In this document: one piece after another, positions 35,201-48,700 of the stretch
Position numbering within the stretch: position 1 is the stretch's first letter
How the letters are laid out: each line of letters opens with the position of its first letter
NCBI RefSeq assembly: GCF_902459465.1
Contig: NC_047063.1
Location: 23,853,055 to 23,917,054, forward strand
Length of the DNA stretch: 64,000 nt
Reading direction: 5' to 3'
DNA from: Asterias rubens
Taxonomy: Eukaryota; Echinodermata; Asteroidea; Forcipulatida; Asteriidae
Program-made: the position numbers and the translations under genes
Notes under the pieces: model-generated
Databases searched by the model: none
The model's input: the letters and a program-made list of their open reading frames with translations, nothing else
Told to the model about the DNA's origin: nothing

Positions 35201-38200
35201 ACTTCCTCCTTCCTTCCTTGATGCTCTCCAACTTCCTCCTTTCTTATCATATTTTTCCTCACATAACGCAAGTGTTCTTCAAGATAACCACCTGCAGGGC
35301 ATCCTTTGGATCCTTTAGTGTAAAAGGCTTCCTTTAGTAAAACAATGACAAAGCATATGTAAATTACACAGACAGGTCTAATTGTTTTTCACATGCACTG
35401 ACAATTGTGACCATCCACCAGGAATGGGCTAAAAAGTTGGGTTTTAGATTATTTGGCAAGTTAAGACTCCTGAAAATAAGTTTTAAAATTGTACATTGTG
35501 TGTTTGTGTTGCTTGGTGGACAGAAAATAAAACGTCACCGCTTGTGACTAAATCTTGTGTTTTCTATTGTTGGACATACCTCAATATTATTATACCTACT
35601 TTAAAGCCCATTTGTGGTGGACAGTCACAATTTGCCATACTTCATATGGAGTTGATTGTCTCATAACCTTCCAAGATGAAAGTATGTACACAAAATTTTA
35701 ATAATTATTGAAATTTAATGTAGAATATATGAATATTCATAAGCTAAGTGAACCAAGTGTGCATACTATTTCCAATCTTCAGATAAAAGCTTTAATAGTC
35801 GTGGTGATGACTAGGGCCATTCAATTGTACAAGCCTCTCTGATTCGGATGGGTTGCCCTTCAATAAGGCAAACATTAATACTTACATATCCTGTGATTCC
35901 TTGAGGGTCTTTCAGGCTTGGGAATGCAGCAATCACACTCTCAGCCAGAGCACTCTTTTCAAATGCACCAGGGCTGTAACATCAAAGAAAATACTTGCTT
36001 AAAACACAGCCATTTCTATAATAATGAGCATAAAGTGTGACATGGGAGAGGATTTAACGGAATAGTACCAACAAAATGAAGTACTTAGTACACTGCCATA
36101 TATTTTGGTCTGTGTTTTCAGGAATTGTATAGTAAGGACAAACATTTTGTCATCAATTTGTAGAAGGTATATGAATTAACAACAATTTCAGCAAGCACAT
36201 TTCAACAAACAGGAACAAGCATGTTTATGACTTATTGGCTGGCCTTGCTCATGCAAGACTTATTTTACTGTCATGAACATGTAATTTCTTTTAAACCTCA
36301 TTAGTTTTTAAGTTTTGACTGCCCCAAAAACACTCTGGGTTGAGAATTTTGATTAGCAGCATTTGAAAACTTTATTTTGTTATTTCTGTCATCCCTTTCC
36401 AGGCCATTCTGTCATTCTTGGTTACGTAAATCTAACACTTTTCAAATGACACTGTAACTTTTCAAATAAATTTATATTCTTTTCTTTTTATTTTAAAACC
36501 TTTTTGGAGCACGTATCAATCATGAACATCATTCTTGTCATTTGAACATGTTTCTCTTTTTCACAAAATTGGTGTGAAGGTTCCCATATCCATGTTGTCA
36601 TTAACAAAATCCAACTTTATATTCGAATGGCCTTATAGACATGTACTTACTTTTTTCCATGATGGGAAATCAAGTAGCTCACTAATATCCTGACTAGTTG
36701 ATGCCTGACTTTTTTCGTCAAGAATCCAGATTGCTCGATGCTCCGAGTGACACTCTTTCCTTCTGGAGATTCACTAAGAATCTTCTTGGTATCCTGTTGA
36801 ACAGTGATATATATGAAGATTGGATATAATTGCTATAGTCTTTTACAGGATTGGTATGCAAGGTAAACCGTTGTACACACTGAAAAAGGTGAGGAGTCCT
36901 TCAAATTTATCTTAATTGCTTTCATACATATCATTTCAAAATTGTCCCTTTCCCAAGGCCCCTATTGTTTTCCCAAGGAATTCGGTCACCTTTTTAAAAC
37001 TGAGAATGTCGGGGGGTTTACCCATACAGGTTGTGCATTGTCCTAAGGAAACTGTGTGTGGTAAAGATGGTAATAGTCTCTTTATACATTATGGGTAAGG
37101 AAGGGATACACAAAATATGCAAATATCAATGTTCAAGTCTACCATTGGTATACTTATAATTCCAACACAACGGCATAGATGTAGGGTGATTATTCAATAA
37201 TGGGAACCCTTTCTTGTCTTCACTTTTCTTGTGCGACTTCATGAAGCTCAATCATCTTTTAGCAAAGCTGCTGTAAAACTATTAAAAACCAAATCAGCAA
37301 ACAACCATTGAGCTACACACAATGAAAAAACAGAAGCTCTATCTGCATAAAAATTAAAGATAATTAAGTATAAAAACAAACGTCTTACTTACAAACAAAA
37401 GTCTCTTTTGTCTTTTCATGGGTGGGGGTGACATCTGTGACAATGGAAAAGAAGCCCAACTGTCCGAGTCTGACAAAGAGGCTGCACTGGAAACATCCCC
37501 TGTTACTGGTGTGCCTAACACAGGTGCAACTTCACTGAAGTCCGAACTGGAACTCAGCATTGACTGACAATCAAAAGAAGCCGTTTCCGGTCCAAGTCAA
37601 GCATATCCCTTGGTAGCTGAATTGGTATTGCTGTTACCCGAGGTCCAAACTGTACAACAAAATACAAAAAGGGGCTAGATTAAATATATGATTACTTACT
37701 AAATTACCACTACTCCTTCTGCCAGATGAAATTGGAATTGTCTCAAAGAAAAGCATAGAAAGCAAAGAATAACCATGCTTCTTACAGTAGTCTGTTTTAT
37801 GTTTCCTAGTGAGGAAAAAAAAGTAATATAATGGTTCTGTATTAAACATACCAGTACAGTATCATCATACAAGGTTGAATGGTGTTATGATGTACCACGA
37901 AGAGTCGTCCTTACCACTGCACTTAGTTGCATGGAATGGTCTGCACACGAGAAGTTCTTTGGGCTGTTTGATGAAAACACTTTCAGACTCTTCCACAGCA
38001 TAAGAGTGTCTATGCCTGTTGTAATAACTTGGTATGCCATGACCGTAGGACAAAGTAGATACTGCTCTCAACTATTATGATATGCTTACTTGTGAGATTG
38101 TGGCTCTTTGGCAGTCCAGTCAACCAGAATCATGCAGTTTGGTTTGTATGTGTATGTCTGAATGGGAAACACTTTCCTGACAAAATGACTTGAGCATCTT

Positions 38201-40470
38201 TTCCACACCCAAGGAAGGAACACACATTCACTTCATCCAGAGAAGAAACCAGAACAGAAATCTGATCCCTTACTTCTAATTCACTGTTCAATGGCTTCCT
38301 CAGTAAGAAAGTATAGCTTTGTTGCTGCTGATGCCTGATACTGACTGTCTTTGCAACATTCTTGTAATTGTTACAAGCTCTAGCCCACCTTTTAAAAGGT
38401 TTGTGCTTGCCCTCTTTGCGCATACTTGAGTACTGTTCCAGAGGTCCAAGAAGTTGTATTACCCGAGGGTAGTGGATTAAAAAATGCTGTTTCGGGATAA
38501 GGTGACGGTCTTGAAAGAGGCTCAGAAAGAGCCGATGATGGTCTGCAATCAAAGCTTTCAAAATGTATACGCCTGCATGGCTAATGCGTGGAGCTACTAC
38601 GATTTTATATATGTCAAGCAGCAACAGGAACATCTCCCACACATCAGATTCCTCATCTACCAAGTCACCAATGATCAAGGGAAGATACAAAGCTAAGATT
38701 CTTGTCTGTGCAGCCTTCTGACCACTTGAACCTGATGGATTCCTGAGTGCTGAATCCTGAATTATACTTGGTTTACTTTTTTTATCCGCAAACCCATAGC
38801 CAAATGAAGAAATGCGATTGTTTACTTCTTCAAGAGTAAAACATCCTTCATCAATGAGCTCACCAAGAGTAAGTTTTATTTCAAGTGGGAAAATACCCTC
38901 AAGTAAGTCATGCATTACATCAGTTACATGATTGTCGGTGACATGGAAGCCAGTCAACTTATTCAGTTCAGAAGACCGTTTGATCCCTGTCTTTGAGACA
39001 TTGTCCAACACAAGGTCCGCTTCAAAGCTGTTTTTGTCTCTTAAAAGTGACACATCTTCTACAAGTTGCTTTTTAGTGATCTCCTTTGGTGCCTTGCAAA
39101 ACCGACAAGGATAGTTAGCACTGAAGCTACCTACAAAACCGAGTGTTTCATGAAGCCCTAAGTTGTCACCTATCACCTGAAAAACAACTGGTCTTACCAA
39201 GCCTGAATAGGATTGACAAGAAACTTCTATTCCCTGTCTTTCGATATCATTCAGGTCTTTCACAATCACTGATAGTATGCTGTCAATGCCATATTTGGCA
39301 ACTTCAGATCTTTTTGCACACGCTGCCAATAAAATGTTACTAAGAGAAGCCTGGAACTGAGCAGGCAGACAAAGCAGACTAATATAAAAGCCAGTGAGTT
39401 TATTTATTCCTTTTTTAGAACCGAGGGGGTTCCCTGTTTCATAATCATCACAATACAATAGAATAGGGATGACAACATCGGCACTTGCAGAAAATTTACC
39501 CTTAAAGTAACTTCCATCGCGATAGGACTGTAACAACAAGCCATCCTCACAGGGTTGTTGATGAAGAATTGCAGCCATCACTCCTGGCTGCTCCAGATGT
39601 TTCCTGAGTGTTTTCTTCATGGGAACATATTGGAAGCTGTCATTTTTTACTTTCTGTTTTACTCCTCCAGTTGAGGTATCACTCTGTGATGTGAATGACT
39701 GACCCAGCACCCTTTCCTCTGGGCTGATGAAATATCCCTTATCTTTGAAGTATTTGTCCTGTTGGTACTGTGATCGAAGGCCTTCAAAGGTTTTTTTTAC
39801 AACCTCACATTCTTGAAAAACTGTTTCAAATTTTGAGAGATTTGCCTCCTTGAACTGTGTTTGAACCTCTTCCACAATAGAGGAAAGCTTATGCTGTAGA
39901 TGATTAGCAATGATCTCCACCAGCCCTTCAACTTCATATATGATCTGTTGCACATTGGAATATGGTATAGCAGTTGCTTTCATGTTCGCTACAAAATAAG
40001 AAACTGCTTCAGCAAGGGTATCTTTGCATGTTTGTCGATCTTCATCCAAACTTTCATTATCTTGCACGTCCATTCCTTCATATCCACCAGCGCCATGCTC
40101 ATTTTCTGATTCTTCACCTTGGGTATGTTCTTGCATGTCTGCATGCTTTGCCAAGATATGACGTCGATATGACGATAAATGAGAAAATGATGCCAAACAG
40201 CCATCTTGTCTACATATGACAAATGTTGATGCACCAGAATGTAAACTATGGATGTATTTTAGGTGATTGAAAAGACCCTTAATTCCCCCATGGACTTCAG
40301 ATAAGCACTTGTAGCACAACATAGTTTCTTCTTACAATACTAAAAAGGCAAACAACTCACTTGCTTTTTCCACTTTGCCAAGAACTTAACTCGCAACCCA
40401 ACTTTTGGAATTAGCGGTGTAATGTCCTCTTCTCTTAACAGCTCCAAGGCTTCTATATCTATTGCATTAT
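32276..40470 (-). CDS. SAM-domain (SAMD3-like) accessory protein of the transposon, nine exons
   Basis: Exons: 40470-40361 (C-terminal half of a SAM domain, IEALELLREEDITPLI...VGLRVKFLAKW), 37649-37393, 36793-36651, 35973-35886, 35331-35187, 34644-34421, 33969-33804, 33287-33166 and 32611-32276 (stop). All have GT-AG sites. Every junction is in phase, except that exon 2 needs one extra T near 37602, which the inverted copy has. The product is about 530 codons and resembles, from memory, proteins annotated as sterile alpha motif domain-containing protein 3-like that are multicopy in invertebrates and fish. SAM domains mediate self-association; the acidic, Ser-rich segment of exon 2 (MLSSSSDFSEV) and the C-terminal globular part have unknown roles. 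The transposase ORF lies in intron 1. The N-terminal half of the SAM domain would lie upstream, beyond the fold-back point. Confidence 0.6.
37865..40322 (-). CDS. DDE-type (CACTA/EnSpm-like) transposase with zinc finger; frame broken near the 3' end
   Basis: A single 730-codon frame runs from ATG 40322 to a stop at 38130. Residues 1-60 hold a C2H2-like region (CYKCLSEVHGGIKGLFNHL; C-x-H spacings repeated to about residue 61). The core has acidic positions typical of the superfamily: YCDDYETGNPLG near 290, VIGDNLGLHETLGFVGS followed by a CRFCKAP zinc knuckle near 390-415, and DVMHDLLEGIFPLEI near 480. The C-terminal part has HYPRVIQLLGPLEQYSSMRK then KHKPFKRWARACNNYKN, as in many animal relatives. 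Homology continues past the stop down to 37865 in shifted frames (DWTAKEPQFSQ; HRHSYAVEES), so one or two small indels near 38165 and 38060 truncate this copy; the inverted copy is open at those points. It would bind element ends and cut DNA. It lies in the same orientation as, and inside an intron of, the SAM-domain gene. Confidence 0.75.
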
Positions 40471-41079
40471 CTGTGTGAAAAATGAATAAAACATAACTGA
40501 TACTAAATTTTCTACTCAGAATGTTTTACTAGTTACAAAAATGTAAATACATTAAGAAGAGTTTTCTCAAGTGCTGGGGTTATGAAAACAGCTGAATGTT
40601 TTTGTGTACTATAACATGTCCTAGTGATTTAATTTAATTGTTTTAATTTAGTATGAGGCACTTAAACTTAAAATTGAGCAAAATGATCATGACACACAAC
40701 TGCTATACAGTGTTAGTAACTATAATAAAACAGTGCAGTCAATAGGCCTAAGGCCTAGTAAGTCCTAAATTGTAAAATGGTAAAAATTCTATCTCAAAAA
40801 CACAAAGTCTCAACGACTATGTTGACGCGGCACCAGACTAACATTTTTCTAGGTAGGTGCTACAATTTTTAAGTCCCAAAAGACAGTCACTGCCCATGTT
40901 CAGAAAGCCCCAGTAAAAATAACGTAAAATATATGCTACATGTACAGTGCAAAACTGCAAGTACATGTACAAAAACTACAAGAATACCAGTGCCAATATA
41001 TTATACCAGTGCCAACACATCTACTGCTAAGTAAAAATAGACACTACACATTAGAAAATGTAAAAACATGGACAGTTCT

Positions 41080-41470
41080 TTAAAAAGTTTAACTTAAAGT
41101 TGCATAAAATAGATGCCATGCAATGTTTTTTGCCCAACCAGTAATACTTTTGCAGGAACCCTACTCAAAAGTTGGGCATGACTAAATTTGGCATGTTTAA
41201 AATAAAATTCAACTTAAATTTGCATAAATGACATGTCATGCAATGTTTTTTGCCCAACTAGTATTACTATTGCAGGAACCCTACTCAAAAGTTGGGCATG
41301 ATGGGTGTTGACAATGCCCAACCTTTATTGGAAGAAATATCCCACTCAAACATTGGGTATTACGCATATTACAATAACCCAACTAATGAAAGAAACTAGG
41401 ACTTTTGCCTAAAAGTTGAACGTTAGTAGCTCTAACATTGCTCAAAAGTTGGACAGCAAGGCTTAACTTA
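41080..41470. repeat. Subterminal direct repeats of the transposon's 5' side
   Basis: Two ~115-bp direct repeats (GCATGCAATGTTTTTTGCCC plus GCAGGAACCCTACTCAAAAG plus TTGGGCATGA, near 41115 and 41235) are followed by further CCCAAC, AAAGTTGGA and TTGGGTA words. They mirror the motif set at the 29.9-30.5 kb end, so this is the start side of the element. Confidence 0.75.
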
Positions 41471-41565
41471 CATGACATGAGTTATGGCAAGTTGTCTGCT
41501 GGAAATTGTAAAAAAAAAAATTAAAAGCAAAAAAGCAAAAACAAAAGGATGAAAACCGACAAAAA

Positions 41566-41651
41566 ACCACACACACACATACAACTGAACCAAATATCTA
41601 CCAAACAAACAAGCAAAAAAACGCCATACCATATTTTTAACAAACGCATAC
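41566..41651. other. Spacer at the centre of the inverted repeat
   Basis: About 86 bp of single-copy sequence (CACACACACACATACAACTG...AACAAACGCATACAT) between the two arms. It starts with a CA microsatellite. A short non-duplicated loop between long arms is what a fold-back read leaves. Confidence 0.8.
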
Positions 41652-42738
41652 ATTTTTTGTCGGTTTCATCCTTTGTGTTTTGCTTTTTTGCTTTTAATTT
41701 TTTTTTTACAATTTCCAGCAGACAACTTGCCATAACTCATGTCATGTAAGTTAAGCCTTGCTGTCCAACTTTTGAGCAATGTTAGAGCTACTAACGTTCA
41801 ACTTTTAGGCAAAAGTCCTAGTTTCTTTCATTAGTTGGGTTATTGTAATATGCGTAATACCCAATGTTTGAGTGGGATATTTCTTCCAATAAAGGTTGGG
41901 CATTGTCAAACCCATCATGCCCAACTTTTGAGTAGGGTTCCTGCAATAGTAATATAGTTGGGCAAAAAACATTGCATGACATGTCTTTATGCAAATTTAA
42001 GTGAATTTATTTTAAACATGCCAAATTTAGTCATGCCCAACTTTTGAGTAGGGTTCCTGCAAAAGTATTACTGGTTGGGCAAAAAAACATTGCATGGCAT
42101 CTATTTTATGCAACTTTAAGTTAAACTTTTTAAAGAACTGTCCATGTTTTTACATTTTCTAATGTGTAGTGTCTATTTTACTTAGCAGTAGATGTGTTGG
42201 CACTGGTATAATATATTGGCACTGGTATTCTTGTAGTTTTGTACATGTACTTGCAGTTTTGCACTGTACATGTAGCATATATTTTACGTTATTTTTACTG
42301 GGGCTTTCTGAACATGGGCAGTGACTGTCTTTTGGGACTTAAAATTGTAGCACCTACCTAGAAAAATGTTAGTCTGGTGCCGCGTCAACATAGTCGTTGA
42401 GACTTTGTGTTTTTGAGATAGAATTTTTACCATTTACAATTTAGGACTTACTAGGCCTTAGGCCTATTGACTGCACTGTTTTATTATAGTTACTAACACT
42501 GTATAGCAGTTGTGTGTCATGATCATTTTGCTCAATTTTAAGTTTAAGTGCCTCATACTAAATTAAAACAATTAAATTAAATCACTAGGACATGTTATAG
42601 TACACAAAAACATTCAGCTGTTTTCATAACCCCAGCACTTGAGAAAACTCTTCTTAATGTATTTACATTTTTGTAACTAGTAAAACATTCTGAGTAGAAA
42701 ATTTAGTATCAGTTATGTTTTATTCATTTTTCACACAG

Positions 42739-45700
42739 ATAATGCAATAGATATAGAAGCCTTGGAGCTGTTAAGAGAAGAGGACATTACACCGCTAATT
42801 CCAAAAGTTGGGTTGCGAGTTAAGTTCTTGGCAAAGTGGAAAAAGCAAGTGAGTTGTTTGCCTTTTTAGTATTGTAAGAAGAAACTATGTTGTGCTACAA
42901 GTGCTTATCTGAAGTCCATGGGGGAATTAAGGGTCTTTTCAATCACCTAAAATACATCCATAGTTTACATTCTGGTGCATCAACATTTGTCATATGTAGA
43001 CAAGATGGCTGTTTGGCATTTTCTCATTATCGTTATCGACGTCATATTGGCAAAGCATGCAGACATGCAAGAACATACCCAAGGTGAAGAATCAGAAAAT
43101 GAGCATGGCGTGGTGGATATGAAGGAATGGACGTGCAAGATAATGAAAGTTTGGATGAAGATCGACAAACATGCAAAGATACCCTTGCTGAAGCAGTTTC
43201 TTATTTTGTAGCGAACATGAAAGCAACTGCTATACCATATCCAATGTGCAACAGATCATATATGAAGTTGAAGGGCTGGTGGAGATCATTGCTAATCATC
43301 TACAGCATAAGCTTTCCTCTATTGTGGAAGAGGTTCAAACACAGTTCAAGGAGGCAAATCTCTCAAAATTTGAAACAGTTTTTCAAGAATGTGAGGTTGT
43401 AAAAAAAACCTTTGAAGGCCTTCGATCACAGTACCAACAGGACAAATACTTCAAAGATAAGGGATATTTCATCAGCCCAGAGGAAAGGGTGCTGGGTCAG
43501 TCATTCACATCACAGAGTGATACCTCAACTGGAGGAGTAAAACAGAAAGTAAAAAATGACAGCTTCCAATATGTTCCCATGAAGAAAACACTCAGGAAAC
43601 ATCTGGAGCAGCCAGGAGTGATGGCTGCAATTCTTCATCAAAACCCTGTGAGGATGGCTTGTGTTACAGTCCTATCGCGATGGAAGTTACTTTAAGGGTA
43701 AATTTTCTGCAAGTGCCGATGTTGTCATCCCTATTCTATTGTATTGTGATGATTATGAAACAGGGAACCCCCTCGGTTCTAAAAAAGGAATAAATAACTC
43801 ACTGGCTTTATATTAGTCTGCTTTGTCTGCCTGCTCAGTTCCAGGCTTCTCTTAGTAACATTTTATTGGCAGCGTGTGCAAAAAGATCTGAAGTTGCCAA
43901 ATATGGCATTGACAGCATACTATCAGTGATTGTGAAAGACCTGAATGATATCGAAAGACAGGGAATAGAAGTTTCTTGTCAATCCTATTCAGGCTTGGTA
44001 AGACCAGTTGTTTTTCAGGTGATAGGTGACAACTTAGGGCTTCATGAAACACTCGGTTTTGTAGGTAGCTTCAGTGCTAACTATCCTTGTCGGTTTTGCA
44101 AGGCACCAAAGGAGATCACTAAAAAGCAACTTGTAGAAGATGTGTCACTTTTAAGAGACAAAAACAGCTTTGAAGCGGACCTTGTGTTGGACAATGTCTC
44201 AAAGACAGGGATCAAACGGTCTTCTGAACTGAATAAGTTGACTGGCTTCCATGTCACCGACAATCATGTAACATGATGTAATGCATGACTTACTTGAGGG
44301 TATTTTCCCACTTGAAATAAAACTTACTCTTGGTGAGCTCATTGGAAGGATGTTTTACTCTTGAAGAAGTAAACAATCGCATTTCTTCATTTGGCTATGG
44401 GTTTGCGGATAAAAAAAGTAAACCAAGTATAATTCAGGATTCAGCACTCAGGAATCCATCAGGTTCAAGTGGTCAGAAGGCTGCACAGACAAGAATCTTA
44501 GCTTTGTATCTTCCCTTGATCATTGGTGACTTGGTAGATGAGGAATCTGATGTGTGGGAGATGTTCCTGTTGCTGCTTGACATATATAAAATCGTAGTAG
44601 CTCCACGCATTAGCCATGCAGGCGTATACATTTTGAAAGCTTTGATTGCAGACCATCATCGGCTCTTTCTGAGCCTCTTTCAAGACCGTCACCTTATCCC
44701 GAAACAGCATTTTTTAATCCACTACCCTCGGGTAATACAACTTCTTGGACCTCTGGAACAGTACTCAAGTATGCGCAAAGAGGGCAAGCACAAACCTTTT
44801 AAAAGGTGGGCTAGAGCTTGTAACAATTACAAGAATGTTGCAAAGACAGTCAGTATCAGGCATCAGCAGCAACAAAGCTATACTTTCTTACTGAGGAAGC
44901 CATTGAACAGTGAATTAGAAGTAAGGGATCAGATTTCTGTTCTGGTTTCTTCTCTGGATGAAGTGAATGATGTGTGTTCCTTCCTTGGGTGTGGAAAAGA
45001 TGCTCAAGTCATTTTGTCAGGAAGTGTTTCCATTCAGACATACATACAAACCAAACTGCATGATTCTGGTTGACTGGACTGCCAAAGAGCCACAATTCTC
45101 ACAAGTAAAGCATATCATAATAGTTGAGAGCAGTATCTACTTTGTCCTACGGTCATGGCATACCAAGTATTACAACAGGCATAGACACTCTTATGCTGTG
45201 GAAGAGTCTGAAAGTGTTTTCATCAAACAGCCCAAAGAACTTCTCGTGTGCAGACCATTCCATGCAACTAAGTGCAGTGGTAAGGACGACTCTTCGTGGT
45301 ACATCATAACACCATTCAACCTTGTATGATGATACTGTACTGGTATGTTTAATACAGAACCATTATTATTACTTTTTTTCCTCACTAGGAAACATAAAAC
45401 AGACTACTGTAAGAAGCATGGTTATTTTTGCTTTTCTATGCTTTTCTTTGAGACAATTCCAATTTCATCTGGCAGAAGGAGTAGTGGTAATTTAGTAAGT
45501 AATCTATATTTAATCTAGCCCCTTTTTGTTTGTTGTACAGTTTGGACCTCGGGTAACAGCAATACCAATTCAGCTACCAAGGGATATGCTTGACTTTGGA
45601 CCGGAAACGGCTTCTTTGATTGTCAGTCAATGCTGAGTTCCAGTTCGGACTTCAGTGAAGTTGCACCTGTGTTAGGCACACCAGTAACAGGGGATGTTTC

Positions 45701-48700
45701 CAGTGCAGCCTCTTTGTCAGACTCGGACAGTTGGGCTTTTTCCATTGTCACAGATGTCACCCCCACCCATGAAAAGACAGAAGAGACTTTTGTTTGTAAG
45801 TAAGACGTTTGTTTTAAACTTAATTATCTTTAATTTTTATGCAGATAGAGCTTCTGTTTTTCATTGTGTGTAGCTCAATGGTTGTTTGCTGATTTTGTTT
45901 TAATAGTTTTACAGCAGCTTTGCTAAAAGATGATTGAGCTTCATGAAGTCGCACAAGAAAAGTGAAGACAAGAAAGGGTTCCCAATTATTGAATAATCAC
46001 CCTACATCTATGCCGTTGTGTGGAATTATAAGTATACCAATGGTAGACTTGAACATTGATATTTGCATATTTTGTGTATCCCTTCCTTACCCATAATGTA
46101 TAAAGAGACATATTACCATCTTTACCACACACAGTTTCCTTAGGACAATGCACAACTTGTATGGGTAAACCCCCCGACATTCTCAGTTTTAAAAAGGTGA
46201 CCGAATTCCATTGGGAAAACATAGGGGCCTTGGGAAAGGGACAATTTTGAAATGATATGTATGAAAGCAATTAAGATAAATTTGAAGGACTCCTCACCTT
46301 TTTCAGTGTGTACAACGGTTTACCTTGCATACCAATCTGTAAAAGACTATAGCAATTATATCCAATCTTCATATATATCACTGTTCAACAGGATACCAAG
46401 AAGATTCTTAGTGAATCTCCAGAAGGAAAGAGTGTCACTCGGAGCATCGAGCAATCTGGATTCTTGACGAAAAAAGTCAGGCATCAACTAGTCAGGATAT
46501 TAGTGAGCTACTTGATTTCCCATCATGGAAAAAAGTAAGTACATGTCTATAAGGCCATTCGAATATAAAGTTGGATTTTGTTAATGACAACATGGATATG
46601 GGAACCTTCACACCAATTTTGTGAAAAAGAGAAACATGTTCAAATGACAAGAATGATGTTCATGATTGATACGTGCTCCAAAAAGGTTTTAAAATAAAAA
46701 GAAAAGAATATAAATTTATTTGAAAAGTTACAGTGTCATTTGAAAAGTGTTAGATTTACGTAACCAAGAATGACAGAATGGCCTGGAAAGGGATGACAGA
46801 AATAACAAAATAAAGTTTTCAAATGCTGCTTAATCAAAATTCTCAACCCAGAGTGTTTTTGGGGCAGTCAAAACTTAAAAACTAATGAGGTTTAAAAGAA
46901 ATTACATGTTCATGACAGTAAAATAAGTCTTGCATGAGCAAGGCCAGCCAATAAGTCATAAACATGCTTGTTCCTGTTTGTTGAAATGTGCTTGCTGAAA
47001 TGTTGTTAATTCATATACCTTCTACAAATTGATGACAAAATGTTTGTCCTTACTATACAATTCCTGAAAACACAGACCAAAATATATGGCAGTGTACTAA
47101 GTACTTCATTTTGTTGGTACTATTCCGTTAAATCCTCTCCCATGTCACACTTTATGCTCATTATAGAAATGGCTGTGTTTTAAGCAAGTATTTTCTTTGA
47201 TGTTACAGCCCTGGTGCATTTGAAAAGAGTGCTCTGGCTGAGAGTGTGATTGCTGCATTCCCAAGCCTGAAAGACCCTCAAGGAATCACAGGATATGTAA
47301 GTATAATGTTTGCCTTATTGAAGGGCAACCCATCCGAATCAGAGAGGCTTGTACAATTGAATGGCCCTAGTCATCACCACGACTATTAAAGCTTTTATCT
47401 GAAGATTGGAAATAGTATGCACACTTGGTTCACTTAGCTTATGAATATTCATATATTCTACATTAAATTTCAATAATTATTAAAATTTTGTGTACATACT
47501 TTCATCTTGGAAGGTTATGAGACAATCAACTCCATATGAAGTATGGCAAATTGTGACTGTCCACCACAAATGGGCTTTAAAGTAGGTATAATAATATTGA
47601 GGTATGTCCAACAATAGAAAACACAAGATTTAGTCACAAGCGGTGACGTTTATTTTCTGTCCACCAAGCAACACAAACACACAATGTACAATTTTAAAAC
47701 TTATTTTCAGGAGTCTTAACTTGCCAAATAATCTAAAACCCAACTTTTAGCCCATTCCTGGTGGATGGTCACAATTGTCAGTGCATGTGAAAAAACAATT
47801 AGACCTGTCTGTGTAATTTACATATGCTTTGTCATTGTTTTACTAAAGGAAGCCTTTTACACTAAAGGATCCAAAGGATGCCCTGCAGGTGGTTATCTTG
47901 AAGAACACTTGCGTTATGTGAGGAAAAATATGATAAGGAAGGAGGAAGTTGGAGAGCATCAAGGAAGGAAGGAGGAAGTTGGAAAGCATCAAGGTAATTG
48001 ACCTATTACCCCCCCCCCCAAAAAAAAAAAAAAAAAACAAAAAAACCATCGACGACAACAACAAAAACTCAAAAACTAATATAAAAAAATATAACAAAAT
48101 AACAAAATCCCCAATGCCCCATAAAAAACAAAAAAACTATGCCACATAAATAGAAAACAAAATTAATTAGAAGGCCCCATGCCCGTGTTACACCACAGAT
48201 ACTAAAGGATTCTTTATCACAGGTCTTGTTTGCATTGCTTGCTTGGAATGTGTAACAACAGCACTCAAGGAAGTTTGTGTTTTAGGGGCTGGACAAAAAA
48301 AGGAAAGTGGTATTTCTGATGCACAAGTCATTGTCATGTCATATAAATAGAGTGTGCTCATAGTTTTCAACTTCACGAGTTGCCTCAGGAGTACCCAACC
48401 AACTTGGTTCAGGACATGGAAGCAAGGACAAAATTTAATGAATCGCTATACAAAGGGACTGAATGGATATTATTTAATATAATTTATCTGGAGGTTATAA
48501 TAATATTGATGTGTTTGTACTTTTAACAGTTAATGCAAGTGCAGCAACTCCTGATGAACCCGATGAGAAGCAAGAGACAGCCGAAGATGTACTTGCAAAG
48601 GTTCAGTGGCTAAAGGACAACTGTGCACCTACTACCAAAGTCAAAGAGTACATGTCATTGACATCAAAGCACAGGGCAGAATGGGTGAAAGATAGGGAGA

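Larger units (their letters stand above)
32980..41565. repeat. Left arm of an 8.6-kb inverted repeat
   Basis: The reverse complement of this segment reappears at 41652-50182. The spacer is only ~86 bp (41566-41651). Differences I checked are nearly all 1-3-nt indels. This arm preserves the 730-codon transposase frame, but carries its own indels near 37602, 38060 and 38165. Confidence 0.95.
29913..41608 (-). mobile_element. Large CACTA/EnSpm-like DNA transposon, 5' terminus missing
   Basis: The left (3') end is CACTGTAAAAAAAAAAGGGT followed by ACCCAAC / GTTGGT words, i.e. a CACTG terminus with subterminal repeats. It then holds a 75-bp tandem repeat (30.2-30.5 kb), a SAM-domain accessory gene and a transposase ORF, both on the minus strand, and a second cluster of CCCAACTTTTGAGTAGGG-type subterminal words at 41.1-41.45 kb. 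The distal terminus is not seen because the sequence folds back at ~41.6 kb. At over 11.6 kb it is a large element. Classification rests on termini, subterminal repeats and the DDE-like ORF. Confidence 0.65.

Noticed and set aside
37700-37805. Possible extra exon (KHKTDYCKKHGYSLLSM) of the accessory gene
   Set aside because: It has plausible splice sites, but the SAM exon joins the 37649 exon in phase without it. It may be an alternative exon or the end of the transposase transcript, so I left it out of the model.
38484-40219. Several plus-strand frames of 60-80 codons
   Set aside because: Antisense shadows of the transposase ORF; the minus-strand frame has the domains.
41468-41749. Mirror-image frames on both strands at the centre of the palindrome
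   Set aside because: Translations of A-rich and CA-repeat DNA at the fold-back point; no protein is supported.
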